This document shows, piece by piece, positions 26,582-35,936 of a DNA stretch of 64,000 nt. Origin of the DNA: JL08 sp963765555. Its GTDB lineage: Bacteria > Pseudomonadota > Alphaproteobacteria > Rhodobacterales > Rhodobacteraceae. The notes under the pieces were generated by a model that searched no databases, had not been told where the DNA came from, and saw only the letters and a program-made list of their open reading frames with translations. The translations under genes were made by a program, and so were the position numbers. How positions within the stretch are numbered: position 1 is the stretch's first letter; every line of letters begins with the position of its first letter. The stretch is taken from assembly GCA_963765555.1 (NCBI GenBank), contig CAVXWX010000003.1, positions 744,001 to 808,000 of the forward strand, in the 5' to 3' direction.

Positions 26582-27854
26582 TAAAGTGGTTGAAAATATC
26601 GTGGCGGCGGCCTTGGCGCACCCCGGTCAGGGCGCGCTGGATGTGATGCGCCTGTCGCTGGTGGACTGGATCAGTGTCGGTCTGGCGGGGCGGGATGAAC
26701 CGGTTTCGACCCTGACCCGCGACATGGTGCTGGCCGAAGGGGGCCATGCGCAGGCCACGCTGTTTGGCGGGCAAAAGGTTCCGGCGCGCGCGGCGGCCCT
26801 GTGCAACGGGGCTTGCTCCCACGCGCTGGATTATGACGACACACATTTCGCCCATATCGGGCACCCGTCGGTTGCTGTCATTCCCGCGGCACTGGCGGTG
26901 GCCGAACTGTGCAACGCCAGCCCCGACCGGATGGTGCGCGCCGCCTTGGCCGGATGCGAGGCATCGGTACGCTTTGGCCTGTTGTTCGGGCGCAGCCATT
27001 ATCAAGCCGGGTTCCACCAGACGGCCACGGCAGGCGCGTTTGGCGCGACTGTTGCAGCTGTGATGTTGCTGACGGATGACGACGCCGTGATGGCTCACGC
27101 CCTTGGCCTTGTCAGCACGCGGGCCTCGGGGCTGAAATCGCAATTCGGCACCATGGGCAAACCGTTCAACGCCGGGCTTGCCGCCGCGAACGGGGTCGAG
27201 GCGGCACTGCTGGCGCAGCGCGGATTTATCTCGAACCCTGATGCCATCACCGGCGCGCTGGGGTTCACTGACACCCATCATTGTGATGGATCGGGCGCGC
27301 AGGCGGGCGGGTTTCTGATGCCGCAGGTCCAGCATAAATTCCACGCCTGCTGTCACGGATTGCACGCTGCGCTTGAGGCGTTGGAGGTGCTGAAACCGGT
27401 GAAACCGGACGCCGTGCGCGCTATAACCGTTCACACCAATCCGCGTTGGATGAGCGTGTGCAACAAAACCACCGTCACTACGGGGCTTGAGGCGAAATTC
27501 AGCTACCGCGCGGTGCTGGCTCTGTCGCTGGCGGGCCACAGCACGGCGGCACTGGACAGTTACAGCGATGCGCTTTGCAGCGATCCAGCGCTGGTGGCGT
27601 TGCGCGGGCGGATCGACGTGATTGCGGATGACACGGTATCGGAAACCGCCACGCGCCTTGTGATGGACACCGATCAGGGCCAGCGCATCGCAACATTCGA
27701 TCTGAACACGCCCCTGACGCTGCAAGAGCGCGCAAACCGGATCAAATCGAAATCGGCGGCATTGTTGGGCACCGAAAAGGCGAAAACCGTCTGGCAGGTC
27801 GCCCATTCAACAGAGGCCACGCTGGAAGACCTTACGGCGGTTCTGACGCCTTGA
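26574..27854 (+). CDS. MmgE/PrpD family protein
   Basis: A 426-residue member of the family that includes 2-methylcitrate dehydratase and cis-aconitate decarboxylase. Conserved regions include HALDYDDTHF near residue 90, GHPSVAVIPAALAVAE, and FHQTATAGAFGATVAA. The ATG at 26574 overlaps the upstream stop by eight bases, so the two genes are coupled. No other methylcitrate-cycle gene is present, so the substrate is unknown and the 2-methylcitrate role should not be assumed. Confidence 0.85.
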   Translation: MADKVVENIVAAALAHPGQGALDVMRLSLVDWISVGLAGRDEPVSTLTRDMVLAEGGHAQATLFGGQKVPARAAALCNGACSHALDYDDTHFAHIGHPSVAVIPAALAVAELCNASPDRMVRAALAGCEASVRFGLLFGRSHYQAGFHQTATAGAFGATVAAVMLLTDDDAVMAHALGLVSTRASGLKSQFGTMGKPFNAGLAAANGVEAALLAQRGFISNPDAITGALGFTDTHHCDGSGAQAGGFLMPQVQHKFHACCHGLHAALEALEVLKPVKPDAVRAITVHTNPRWMSVCNKTTVTTGLEAKFSYRAVLALSLAGHSTAALDSYSDALCSDPALVALRGRIDVIADDTVSETATRLVMDTDQGQRIATFDLNTPLTLQERANRIKSKSAALLGTEKAKTVWQVAHSTEATLEDLTAVLTP

Positions 27855-27863
27855 TCCGCGCGC

Positions 27864-28336
27864 TTAGATCGCCAAAGCGCCCTGCAACAGGTGAAGCGCG
27901 TGATCGCGGGCGGCGGCGCGCACCTGATCCCGCCCCAAGGCCCCGAATTCGATCGTTTCACTGACCGTTTCGCGCCCCGCCATGGCCAGCGCAAAACACA
28001 CACGCCCCTCGGGTTTGAACTCGGACCCGCCCGGACCGGCAATGCCGGTGATCGCCACGGCTAAGGTGCACCGGTGCATTGCGCAGCGCGCCATCGCGCC
28101 ATAGCGCGCGCCACCTGCTCGGACACGGCGCCAAAGGCCTCAAGCGCTTGCGCAGGTACGCCCAGCAGGTCCTGCTTGGCCTGATTGGTGTAGGTGACAA
28201 AGCCCCGTTCAAACACCGCCGACGATCCGGCCACATCCGTCAGCGCGGCGGCCACCATGCCGCCGGTGCAGCTTTCGGCGGTGGCGATCAGGATGCCGCG
28301 GGCCTTGGCCGCATTCAGGATCGCCGCGACATTCAC
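27864..28336 (-). CDS. cinA: CinA-like nicotinamide-nucleotide amidase (two frameshifts)
   Basis: The CinA C-terminal domain (PncC), which deamidates nicotinamide mononucleotide for NAD recycling. The family signature LIATAESCTGGMVAAALTDVAGSS is present near residue 20 (given in part), as are ITGIAGPGG and the C-terminal helix DHALHLLQGAL. Two one-base insertions near 28093 (extra T, CGATGGC) and 28064 (extra C, CACCTTA) split it; repair gives 156 residues. I chose the GTG at 28336, which overlaps the pgpA stop by four bases. There is no N-terminal CinA domain. Confidence 0.88.
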
Positions 28337-28833
28337 ACCCCGAACACCCCGTGCGCCAGCCATGCCAGAAATCCGACGCCAAGGGCGGCAAAGACACCGG
28401 CAATCACATCATCCAGCATCACGCCCAGCGGATCATTGCGCCGGTCGGCCCAGCCCACGGGGCCGGGTTTGGCGATGTCGAACAGGCGGAACAGCACAAA
28501 GGCCGCGATCCAGCCCGGCCACATCGCCGTCATGGCAACGCCCGCGTGCCACGCACCGAACGACAGCGGCAACAGCGCGATCAACTGGCCGCAAACCTCG
28601 TCCATGACAATTTCGGACGGGTCGTGATTGTCCTGCCCGCGGGTCATTTCCCGCGTGGCCCACCATCCGGCCAGAAACGTGACGACGCAGGCCGCCAGCA
28701 TCAGGGGAAAGCCGCCGATCATCTGGATCAGCGCCGCCAATGGCAGCGCGGCCAGCGACCCCCATGTGCCCGGGGCAGGGCGCAGATATCCGACGCCCGC
28801 AACCGTACCTGTCATGCGCGCGATCCGGTTCAT
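28333..28833 (-). CDS. pgpA: Phosphatidylglycerophosphatase A
   Basis: Inner-membrane phosphatase that removes the phosphate from phosphatidylglycerophosphate. The 166-residue protein has PAPGTWGSLAALPLA at its N-terminus, EIVMDEVCGQLIAL in the middle and FDIAKPGPVGWADRR near the end, all conserved in PgpA, and about four membrane segments. The start at 28833 overlaps the ispDF stop by four bases and the stop overlaps the cinA GTG, making a tight ispDF-pgpA-cinA unit. Confidence 0.92.
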   Translation of the reverse strand: MNRIARMTGTVAGVGYLRPAPGTWGSLAALPLAALIQMIGGFPLMLAACVVTFLAGWWATREMTRGQDNHDPSEIVMDEVCGQLIALLPLSFGAWHAGVAMTAMWPGWIAAFVLFRLFDIAKPGPVGWADRRNDPLGVMLDDVIAGVFAALGVGFLAWLAHGVFGV

Positions 28834-29963
28834 GCGGGCACCAGTGTGGCGCTGGCCTGCGCGGCGATGCCTTCGCCGCGTCCGGTAAAGCCCAGTTTTT
28901 CCGAAGTTGTCGCCTTGATTGACACCTGATCGGCGCGCAGCCCCATGATCTCGGCCATCCGGGTCTGCATTGCGTCGGCATGCGGGCCGATCTTGGGAAA
29001 TTCGCAGATCAGCGTACAATCGACATTGCCGATGCGATAGTTCATCCGCCCCGCCAGATCGACGGCATGGCGCAGGAAAATGTCGCTGGCGGCCCCTTTC
29101 CACTGCGGATCGCTGGGCGGGAAATGGCGGCCGATATCGCCTTGGGCCAGCGCGCCATAAATCGCGTCTGTCACCGCATGCATGCCGACATCGGCGTCCG
29201 AATGGCCCTGAAGGCCACGGTCATGCGGCACGGCCACGCCGCACAGAATAACCTGCGATCCTTCGCCAAAACGGTGCACATCAAACCCATTGCCTGTCCG
29301 TATGTCCATCTGGTCCCTTAAAATTCGCGCCGCACGTGTAAAATCATCAGCGGTGGTGATTTTCAGATTGTCCTCTGACCCGTCGACAATGGCAACCTCA
29401 AGCCCGGCCGCGCGCGCAATTTCAACATCATCCGCCGCATCGCCGATATAGGTCTGATGCGCGGTTGAGATCGCAGTCAGATCAAACCCTTGCGGTGTTT
29501 GCGCGCGGTAAAGGCCGCTGCGGTCTACAGGTCCGTTTACAATGCCGTCCTGACCCGACCACAGGGCATCCACCACCGGCAATGCGGGGGCCGCAGCCTT
29601 GTGGGTCTGCAAAGCCTCCAGCACGCGCGAAATGATATCGCGCGACACACAGGGGCGCGCGCCGTCATGGATCAGGACGTGATCATAGGTCCCGTCCAGC
29701 GCCTGCAACCCCGCGAGAACCGACGCACGGCGCGTGGCCCCGCCTGCGACCAGATCGAATTTCGACAGATCGGGCAGGGGGTATTTGCCCATGTCCTGCG
29801 GGCTGACCACCAGAAGGGTGCGGTCAATCGCGGGATGCGCGGCAAAGCGGGCCAGTGCATGTTCCACCACCAGACGCCCGCCAAGGCTGCGCCATTGTTT
29901 GGGCACGCCACCTCCGGCGCGGAGGCCGCGCCCTGCGGCAACGATAATGGCGGCTGTGGTCAT
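28830..29963 (-). CDS. ispDF: Bifunctional IspD/IspF isoprenoid enzyme
   Basis: Two steps of the MEP pathway in one 377-residue protein: 4-diphosphocytidyl-methylerythritol synthase (residues 1 to about 218) and methylerythritol cyclodiphosphate synthase (the rest). IspD shows AAGRGLRAGGGVPKQW for CTP binding and VLIHDGARPCV. IspF starts RTGNGFDVHRFGEG with its metal Asp/His, then GHSDADVG and ATTSEKLGFTGRGEG. The fusion is common in alphaproteobacteria. The start at 29963 gives MTTAAIIVAAGRG. It is divergent from dusB across 180 bases holding several palindromes. Confidence 0.96.
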   Translation of the reverse strand: MTTAAIIVAAGRGLRAGGGVPKQWRSLGGRLVVEHALARFAAHPAIDRTLLVVSPQDMGKYPLPDLSKFDLVAGGATRRASVLAGLQALDGTYDHVLIHDGARPCVSRDIISRVLEALQTHKAAAPALPVVDALWSGQDGIVNGPVDRSGLYRAQTPQGFDLTAISTAHQTYIGDAADDVEIARAAGLEVAIVDGSEDNLKITTADDFTRAARILRDQMDIRTGNGFDVHRFGEGSQVILCGVAVPHDRGLQGHSDADVGMHAVTDAIYGALAQGDIGRHFPPSDPQWKGAASDIFLRHAVDLAGRMNYRIGNVDCTLICEFPKIGPHADAMQTRMAEIMGLRADQVSIKATTSEKLGFTGRGEGIAAQASATLVPA

Positions 29964-30033
29964 GGTCCCTCGGGTCTGGTTGTGCCCCTCGTATCTAGGG
30001 GGCCAGCACGCACAACGCAATCGCCGGCCATTA

Positions 30034-30057
30034 TGCCTAAAATTTAGGCAATTGCCT
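30034..30057. promoter_or_regulatory. Nested palindromes between ispDF and dusB-ntrBC
   Basis: TGCCTAAAATTTAGGCA (30034-30050) is a perfect 8-1-8 inverted repeat, and its right arm is shared by a second palindrome, AGGCAATTGCCT (30046-30057). A third, TTGTG-ATCTG-CACAA, lies at 30118-30132 just before the dusB ribosome site. The region controls two divergent operons, so these are plausible operators. I do not know the binding protein. Confidence 0.5.
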
Positions 30058-30143
30058 ATTTTGGCGCGGCGTTATCGGCTGTGAATATTGTGGTTTCCCA
30101 ATTATATCAGTACCACATTGTGATCTGCACAAGGAATAGGCAG

Positions 30144-31127
30144 TTGCCCGTCACACTGAACAAGACCCCCCTGACACCCCCTGTTTTTCTGGCCCCGCTG
30201 GCCGGAATCACCGATCTGCCGTTCCGTGATCTGGTGTCGTCCTTCGGGGCGGGGCTGGTGGTAAGTGAAATGGTCGCCAGTCAGGAAATGGTGCAGGCCC
30301 GACCCGGAACCCGCGAACGGGCGGAACTGGGCATGGGGCAGGCGCACACCGCCGTGCAACTGGCGGGGCGCGATCCCTACTGGATGGCCGAGGCCGCCCG
30401 CCTGATCGAAGACAGTGGCGCGCGCGATGATCGACATCAACATGGGATGCCCTGCCAAAAAGGTCACGACCGGCTATTCGGGGTCGGCCCTGCTGAAAAC
30501 GCCCGATCTGGCGCTTTCGCTGATCGAGGCCGTGGTGAACGCGGTGTCTGTGCCGGTCACCCTGAAAACGCGGCTGGGCTGGGATGAAACTGCCTGAACG
30601 CGCCCGACATTGCGCGGCGCGCCCAGGATGCGGGCATCCAGATGGTCACGATCCACGGGCGCACCCGAAACCAGTTTTACAAAGGCCATGCCGATTGGGC
30701 TGCCATCCGCGCGGTGCGCGATGCCGTGTCCATTCCTGTGATTGCAAATGGCGACATCACCGACAGCACAACCGCGCGCCGCGCATTGGATCAATCCGGT
30801 GCAGCGGGCGTGATGGTCGGGCGGGGCGCGCAGGGGCGTCCCTGGGCGCTTGCGCAGATCGCGCATGATCTGTTTGGCGCGACCAAACCGGCACGCCCCA
30901 AGGGCGCGGCCCTGATCGACATGGTGCGCACCCATTACGATGCGATGTTGTCGTTCTATGGCCGCGAATTGGGCGGACGCGTCGCGCGCAAACATCTGGG
31001 CTGGTATATGGATGATGCGGCCACCGACCCGACAGTGCGGCGCGCGGTGCTGACGTCACGCGCACCGGATGAGGTGTTGCGCCTGTTGCCGGATGCGCTG
31101 TGCACGACAGGGCAGGTGGCAGCATGA
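30144..31127 (+). CDS. dusB: tRNA-dihydrouridine synthase B (two indels)
   Basis: Flavin enzyme that reduces uridines in tRNA; the nifR3 gene of Rhodobacter. I chose a TTG start at 30144, preceded by AAGGAATAGG, because the protein then begins LPVTLNKTPLTPPVFLAPLAG, with no ATG or GTG available nearby. Motifs are MIDINMGCPAKKV (catalytic Cys), TLKTRLGW, and VTIHGRTRNQFYKG. An extra base near 30426 and a missing C near 30593 (GCCTG where GCCCTG is expected) cancel in total length, giving 327 residues. Its stop overlaps the ntrB start (ATGA). Confidence 0.93.
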
Positions 31128-32201
31128 TCTCGAACCAGTCGATATGGGCCTCGATCCCGGTGCCGACCCTGCTGATCGACGAAGACGACCGGATCATCGA
31201 TGTGAATTCCGCCGCCGAAGGGTTCTTGAACGCCTCGGCCAAATCCGTCACCGGAGAGCCGGTGTGGGATATGGTGGCGGTCGATGATCCGCTGGAAGAG
31301 GCTTTCGCCCGCGCCCGCGCCCAAGGCACGCCGCTTTTTGTCAATGACGTCGATGTCGGATCGGGCGCGCGCCCGCCGCTGCAATGCGGATTACAGATCG
31401 CGCCGCTGGTCGGGCATGCGGGCACGATGATCCTGATGATCACGCCGCGCGAACTGGCCGGGCGCATGACGCAAAGCCATTCGGTGAAATCGGCGGCCAA
31501 ATCGGCGATTGGCATGGCCGAAATGATGGCCCATGAAATCAAGAACCCGCTGGCGGGCATCACTGGCGCGGCGCAACTGTTGTCGATGAACCTGAGCGCC
31601 GGATGATCTGGAACTGACCGATCTGATCGTCGAGGAAAGCCGCCGCATCGTGAAGCTTCTGGAACAGGTCGAACAGTTCGGCAATCTGAGCGCTCCTGAT
31701 CTGCAACCGGTCAACCTGCATGATGTGATGGATCGCGCGCGCCGCTCGGCCCTGTTGGGGTTCGGCGCGGACATGACGATTATCGAAGATTACGATCCGT
31801 CGCTGCCGCTGGCCCATGGCGACCCCGATCAGCTGTTGCAGGTGGTTTTGAACCTGTTGAAAAACGCATCGGAAGCTGCGGGGCCGCAAGGCGGCACCAT
31901 CCGTCTGCACAGCTATTATGAACATTCATTCCGGTTGCGGCGCAGCGATGGCTCGGGCCATTCCCTGCCATTGCAAATCGAAATCATCGATGACGGCCCC
32001 GGACTGCCCGACAAGATCAAGGCCGATATTTTTGATCCCTTCGTGTCCGGGCGCGAAAACGGCACCGGCCTTGGCCTCGCACTGGTGAGCAAGATCATAT
32101 CGGACCACAACGGCTGGATCTCCGTCACCTCGGTGCCGGGGCGCACGGTATTCCGCCTGTCGTTGCCAAGGGCCCCCAAGGAAAACAAGGAGAACGGATA
32201 A
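31124..32201 (+). CDS. ntrB: Nitrogen sensor histidine kinase NtrB (frameshifted)
   Basis: Soluble kinase-phosphatase that sets the phosphorylation state of NtrC in response to PII. An N-terminal PAS-like domain (residues 1-110) precedes the H-box MAEMMAHEIKNPLAGITGAA, the N-box LLKNASEAA, and the G-boxes DDGPGLP and GTGLGLALVSKI. The frame breaks near 31601, where one extra G separates MNLSA from DDLELTDLIVEE. Repair gives 358 residues. It is translationally linked to dusB and ntrC by overlapping start/stop codons. Confidence 0.94.
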
Positions 32202-33565
32202 TGGATGGTACGGTTCTGGTCGCGGACGATGATCGCACAATCCGCACGGTTCTGACGCAGGCGCTGACGCGGGCAGGGTGCAAGGTGCATGCGACGTCAT
32301 CGCTGACCACGCTGATGCGCTGGGTGGGCGAAGGCAAGGGCGACGTGGTGATCACCGATGTGGTCATGCCCGATGGCAACGGTCTGGAAATGCTGCCGAA
32401 AATCGCGATTGACCGACCCGGTATGCCGGTGATCGTAATCTCGGCCCAGAACACGATCATGACGGCAATTCAGGCCGCCGAGGCAGATGCCTATGATTAT
32501 CTGCCCAAACCCTTTGATCTGCCCGATCTGATGAAACGGACAGCGCGCGCGCTGGACAGCAAGAAACGCGCGCCCGCACGTTCCCCCGAAGGACAGGAAC
32601 GCCCCGATGAATTGCCGCTGGTGGGCCGCACGCCGGTGATGCAGGCGCTGTACCGGCTGGTCGCGCGTGTGACCAATACCGATTTGCCGGTTCTGATCTG
32701 CGGTGAATCCGGTACAGGGAAATCCCTGATTGCCCGCGCCATTCACGATTTTTCCGACCGCCGCACATTGCCCTTTGTGACCGTCACGGCAAATGAACTA
32801 CAAGAGCTGGAAGGCCCGGCCAAGGTTCTCGCGCGGGTGCGCGGGGGCACGTTGCTGATTGATGAAATCGCAGACATCAGCGCCGAATTGCAGGCGCGCA
32901 TCGTGCGCATGATGGATGCCGCAGGCGATCATATGCCCCGGTTCATGGCCACCAGCCAAAGCAACCTGACCCGCGCCATGGAAGCCGGGCACATGCGGCA
33001 GGACCTGTTTTATCGTCTGAGCGGTGCGACATTGAATGTCCCGTCCTTGCGTGAACGTGTGGATGATATCCCGCTGCTGGCAGAACATTTTCTGGCCCGC
33101 GCCGAACAATCCGGCGCGCCGCGCCGCACCTTATCGCCCGACGCATCAGAGCTTTTTCGCGCCTATAGCTGGCCCGGAAATGTGCGCCAGTTGGAAAACG
33201 CCATCCGCCGTCTGGTGCTGACCAGCCCGTCAGAAGATATCGCGCGGGCCGAAATTGAATCCGTGCTAGGCAGCCAGCCCGAAATGGAGCCGGTTCTGGG
33301 TGGCGGCGACGGAGAAAAACTGTCGGCCTCCGTCGGGCGGCATTTGCGCCGCTATTTCGATCTTCACGGCACCTTGTTGCCGCCGCCGGGGCTCTACGGG
33401 CGGATCCTGCGCGAGGTCGAAGGCCCGCTGATCGAAATCGCGCTTGAGGCGACAGGCGGCAATCAGGCGAAATGCGCCGATTTGCTGGGCATCAACCGCA
33501 ATACGTTGCGCAAGAAAATCACCGAACTGGATATAGAGGTGACAAGACGCCGCAAATTGATGTAA
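32201..33565 (+). CDS. ntrC: Nitrogen regulator NtrC, without GAFTGA loop
   Basis: Response regulator of nitrogen assimilation, 454 residues. The receiver has ADDD and phosphoacceptor Asp53 (TDVVMPD); the AAA+ domain has Walker A GESGTGKSLIA near residue 168 and LLIDEIADIS as Walker B; the C-terminal Fis helix-turn-helix is GGNQAKCADLLGINRNTLRKK. The GAFTGA loop that contacts sigma-54 is absent: the sequence passes from ELQELEGPAK to RVRGGTLLID. This matches Rhodobacter capsulatus NtrC, which activates the sigma-70 holoenzyme. The start overlaps the ntrB stop by one base. Confidence 0.95.
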   Translation: MDGTVLVADDDRTIRTVLTQALTRAGCKVHATSSLTTLMRWVGEGKGDVVITDVVMPDGNGLEMLPKIAIDRPGMPVIVISAQNTIMTAIQAAEADAYDYLPKPFDLPDLMKRTARALDSKKRAPARSPEGQERPDELPLVGRTPVMQALYRLVARVTNTDLPVLICGESGTGKSLIARAIHDFSDRRTLPFVTVTANELQELEGPAKVLARVRGGTLLIDEIADISAELQARIVRMMDAAGDHMPRFMATSQSNLTRAMEAGHMRQDLFYRLSGATLNVPSLRERVDDIPLLAEHFLARAEQSGAPRRTLSPDASELFRAYSWPGNVRQLENAIRRLVLTSPSEDIARAEIESVLGSQPEMEPVLGGGDGEKLSASVGRHLRRYFDLHGTLLPPPGLYGRILREVEGPLIEIALEATGGNQAKCADLLGINRNTLRKKITELDIEVTRRRKLM

Positions 33566-33665
33566 AACGGCCACATAACCGTGGCCATCCGGCGTCACCG
33601 CCGGATCAGGACCACATAATATAGCGGTAAGCTGCGCAGGCGGCACATCAATAAGGATAGCGCGG

Positions 33666-35936
33666 GTGGCAACCCGGTCACGCGATAGCCATTGGATAAA
33701 ATTCGCCCGTTTGCGGCGGATGCGCCGCGTGCAGAACGCGGCCACGCTGGGTCTTGTCATTCTGGGGCCCGCGCTTGCCCTTGCGACATTCCTTATTCTG
33801 GGGCCGTTTGATCAGGGATCCGGCTCACCTTCGTTGCGTCTGATTCTGCTGGCTGATCTGGTCTATGTTCTGGTCGTGGCCACGCTGGTTCTGGGGCAGG
33901 TGGCGCGCCTGATTGCGGCGCGGCGCGCCAAATCGGCGGGTTCCCGCCTGCATTTGCGCCTGACCGGTGCCTTTGCCCTGCTGGCGCTGATCCCGACCGT
34001 AACCGTCGCCGTGTTTGCCGTGTTGACCGTGAATATCGGCCTGGAAGGTTGGTTTTCGGATCGCGTGCGCGAGGTTGTGGGCAATTCGCTGGCCGCCGCC
34101 GAAGCCTATGAAGGCGAACAGCGCGAGGATTTGCGGCAGGATGCGCAAGTGCTGGCACGGTTTCTGGATCGCGAACGCACCCGTCTGGTGTTTCTGGACG
34201 AGGCCGAACTGCGCCAGATGCTGACCCAAGGCCAGAACCAGATACAGCGCGGGTTGCGCGAGGCCTATGTGATTGACGGAACAGGCGAAATCCGTGTGCG
34301 CGGCGAACGGTCATATCTGTTTGATTATGATCGCCCGAGCCAATCCCAGATCGACCAGGCCAGCGCTGAAGGCATGGTGATCATCGAGGATTGGGAAAAC
34401 AGCGAATTTCGCGCGCTGGTGCGCATGGACGCCTTTGTGGACCGTTATCTTTTTGTCAGCCGCGATGTGGATGGTGAGATTCTGAGCCTGCTGGATGAAA
34501 CGCAGGAAACCGTGCGGCTCTATCACCAGCTGGAAGCCGACCGTGGCCGCGTTCTGTTCGAATTCGGCCTGTTGTATATCGGTTTTGCCGTCATTTTGAT
34601 CCTTGCCGCCATCTGGGCCGGTCTGTGGTTTGCAGAACGGCTGTCGCGCCCTGTGGGGCGGCTGGCGGGTGCGGCGCAGCGGGTTGGGGCGGGTGATCTG
34701 GATGTGCAGGTGCCCGAAGAAGATGGTGACGACGAAATCTCGATGCTGGGCCGCTATTTCAACCAGATGACCAAACAGTTGAAAGGCCAGCGCGAAACGC
34801 TGCTGGATAACACCCGCCAGATTGAACGGCGCCGCCGGTTGTTTGATTCCGTGCTCAGCTCTGTGACCTCTGGTGTTGTCGGGCTGGATGCCGAAGGCCG
34901 TGTGGCGTTTGTGAACCGGTCGGCAGAACGCTTGCTTGGCTGGTCCGAAGACCGCCAGTCGGTTGATCTGTCCGTCGCCGTGCCCGAATTCGGGCCCCTT
35001 TTCACGGCCTTGCGCACCGCGCAGGCCGAAGTGATGCAGGACGAAATCAAGGTATCGCGCGACGGACGGCTGGAAAACCTTCTGGTGCGCATGGCCACGC
35101 GGCGCAACGACTCTGGCGGCCTGGAAGGGTACGTGGTGGCCTTTGACGACGTGACCGATCTGGTCAGTGCCCAGCGGATGGCCGCATGGGGCGACGTGGC
35201 CCGCCGCATCGCGCACGAGATCAAAAACCCGCTGACCCCGATCCAGCTGAGCGCGGAACGTATCAAGCGCAAATTCGCCCCGCATGTCGGTGAAGACAGC
35301 GACAAACTGGAACAGATGACAGATGTTATTGTGCGTCAAACCAATGACTTGCGGCGCATTGTTGACGAGTTTTCCAAATTTGCCCGCATGCCCGAACCGG
35401 ATCGGCGCATCGAGGATCTGACACAACTGGTCAGCGATGCGGTGTCGCTTCAGCAATCGGGGCAACCAGACGTTACTATCACCGCCGCGTTGCCCGACCA
35501 CCCGGTCGAGGCTGAACTGGACGCGACGATGATCTCGCAGGCGCTGACGAACCTGATCAAGAATGCCGGGGAAGCCATTGAAACCCTGCAGGAAAAAGGC
35601 GCGCCCGAAAGCATGAAACCGGAAATACGCGTGGGTATGACGCTGGATGGATCGCAGGCCTGCATCACAATTGCCGACAATGGCATCGGCCTGCCCGAAG
35701 ATCGCGCACGGCTGTTTGAACCCTATGTCACCACCCGCAACGAAGGCACTGGGCTGGGCCTGCCGATTGTGAAGAAGATTATAGAAGAGCACGGCGGCAC
35801 CTTGGTGCTGCAGGACGCGCCTGTTTTTGACGGGCAAACCCACTTCGGTGCAATGGCGGTTGTCAGGCTGCCGGTCGGGACCGAACCCAATTTAAACCCA
35901 AACACGCATAAAAAAAGCGGAGCAGGAGACCCATGA
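33666..35936 (+). CDS. ntrY: Sensor histidine kinase NtrY
   Basis: Membrane kinase, 756 residues, partner of NtrX. The N-terminus has three or four membrane helices (LGLVILGPALALATFLIL; LADLVYVLVVATLVL; ALLALIPTVTVAVFAVL), then a periplasmic region, a further helix near residue 305, HAMP (RLAGAAQRVGAGDLDV), PAS, the H-box RRIAHEIKNPLTPIQ, and an ATPase domain with DNGIGLP and GTGLGLPIVKKI. The start is GTG at 33666 with AAGGATAG upstream. The frame is intact over 2.3 kb. It overlaps ntrX by four bases. Confidence 0.95.
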   Translation: MATRSRDSHWIKFARLRRMRRVQNAATLGLVILGPALALATFLILGPFDQGSGSPSLRLILLADLVYVLVVATLVLGQVARLIAARRAKSAGSRLHLRLTGAFALLALIPTVTVAVFAVLTVNIGLEGWFSDRVREVVGNSLAAAEAYEGEQREDLRQDAQVLARFLDRERTRLVFLDEAELRQMLTQGQNQIQRGLREAYVIDGTGEIRVRGERSYLFDYDRPSQSQIDQASAEGMVIIEDWENSEFRALVRMDAFVDRYLFVSRDVDGEILSLLDETQETVRLYHQLEADRGRVLFEFGLLYIGFAVILILAAIWAGLWFAERLSRPVGRLAGAAQRVGAGDLDVQVPEEDGDDEISMLGRYFNQMTKQLKGQRETLLDNTRQIERRRRLFDSVLSSVTSGVVGLDAEGRVAFVNRSAERLLGWSEDRQSVDLSVAVPEFGPLFTALRTAQAEVMQDEIKVSRDGRLENLLVRMATRRNDSGGLEGYVVAFDDVTDLVSAQRMAAWGDVARRIAHEIKNPLTPIQLSAERIKRKFAPHVGEDSDKLEQMTDVIVRQTNDLRRIVDEFSKFARMPEPDRRIEDLTQLVSDAVSLQQSGQPDVTITAALPDHPVEAELDATMISQALTNLIKNAGEAIETLQEKGAPESMKPEIRVGMTLDGSQACITIADNGIGLPEDRARLFEPYVTTRNEGTGLGLPIVKKIIEEHGGTLVLQDAPVFDGQTHFGAMAVVRLPVGTEPNLNPNTHKKSGAGDP

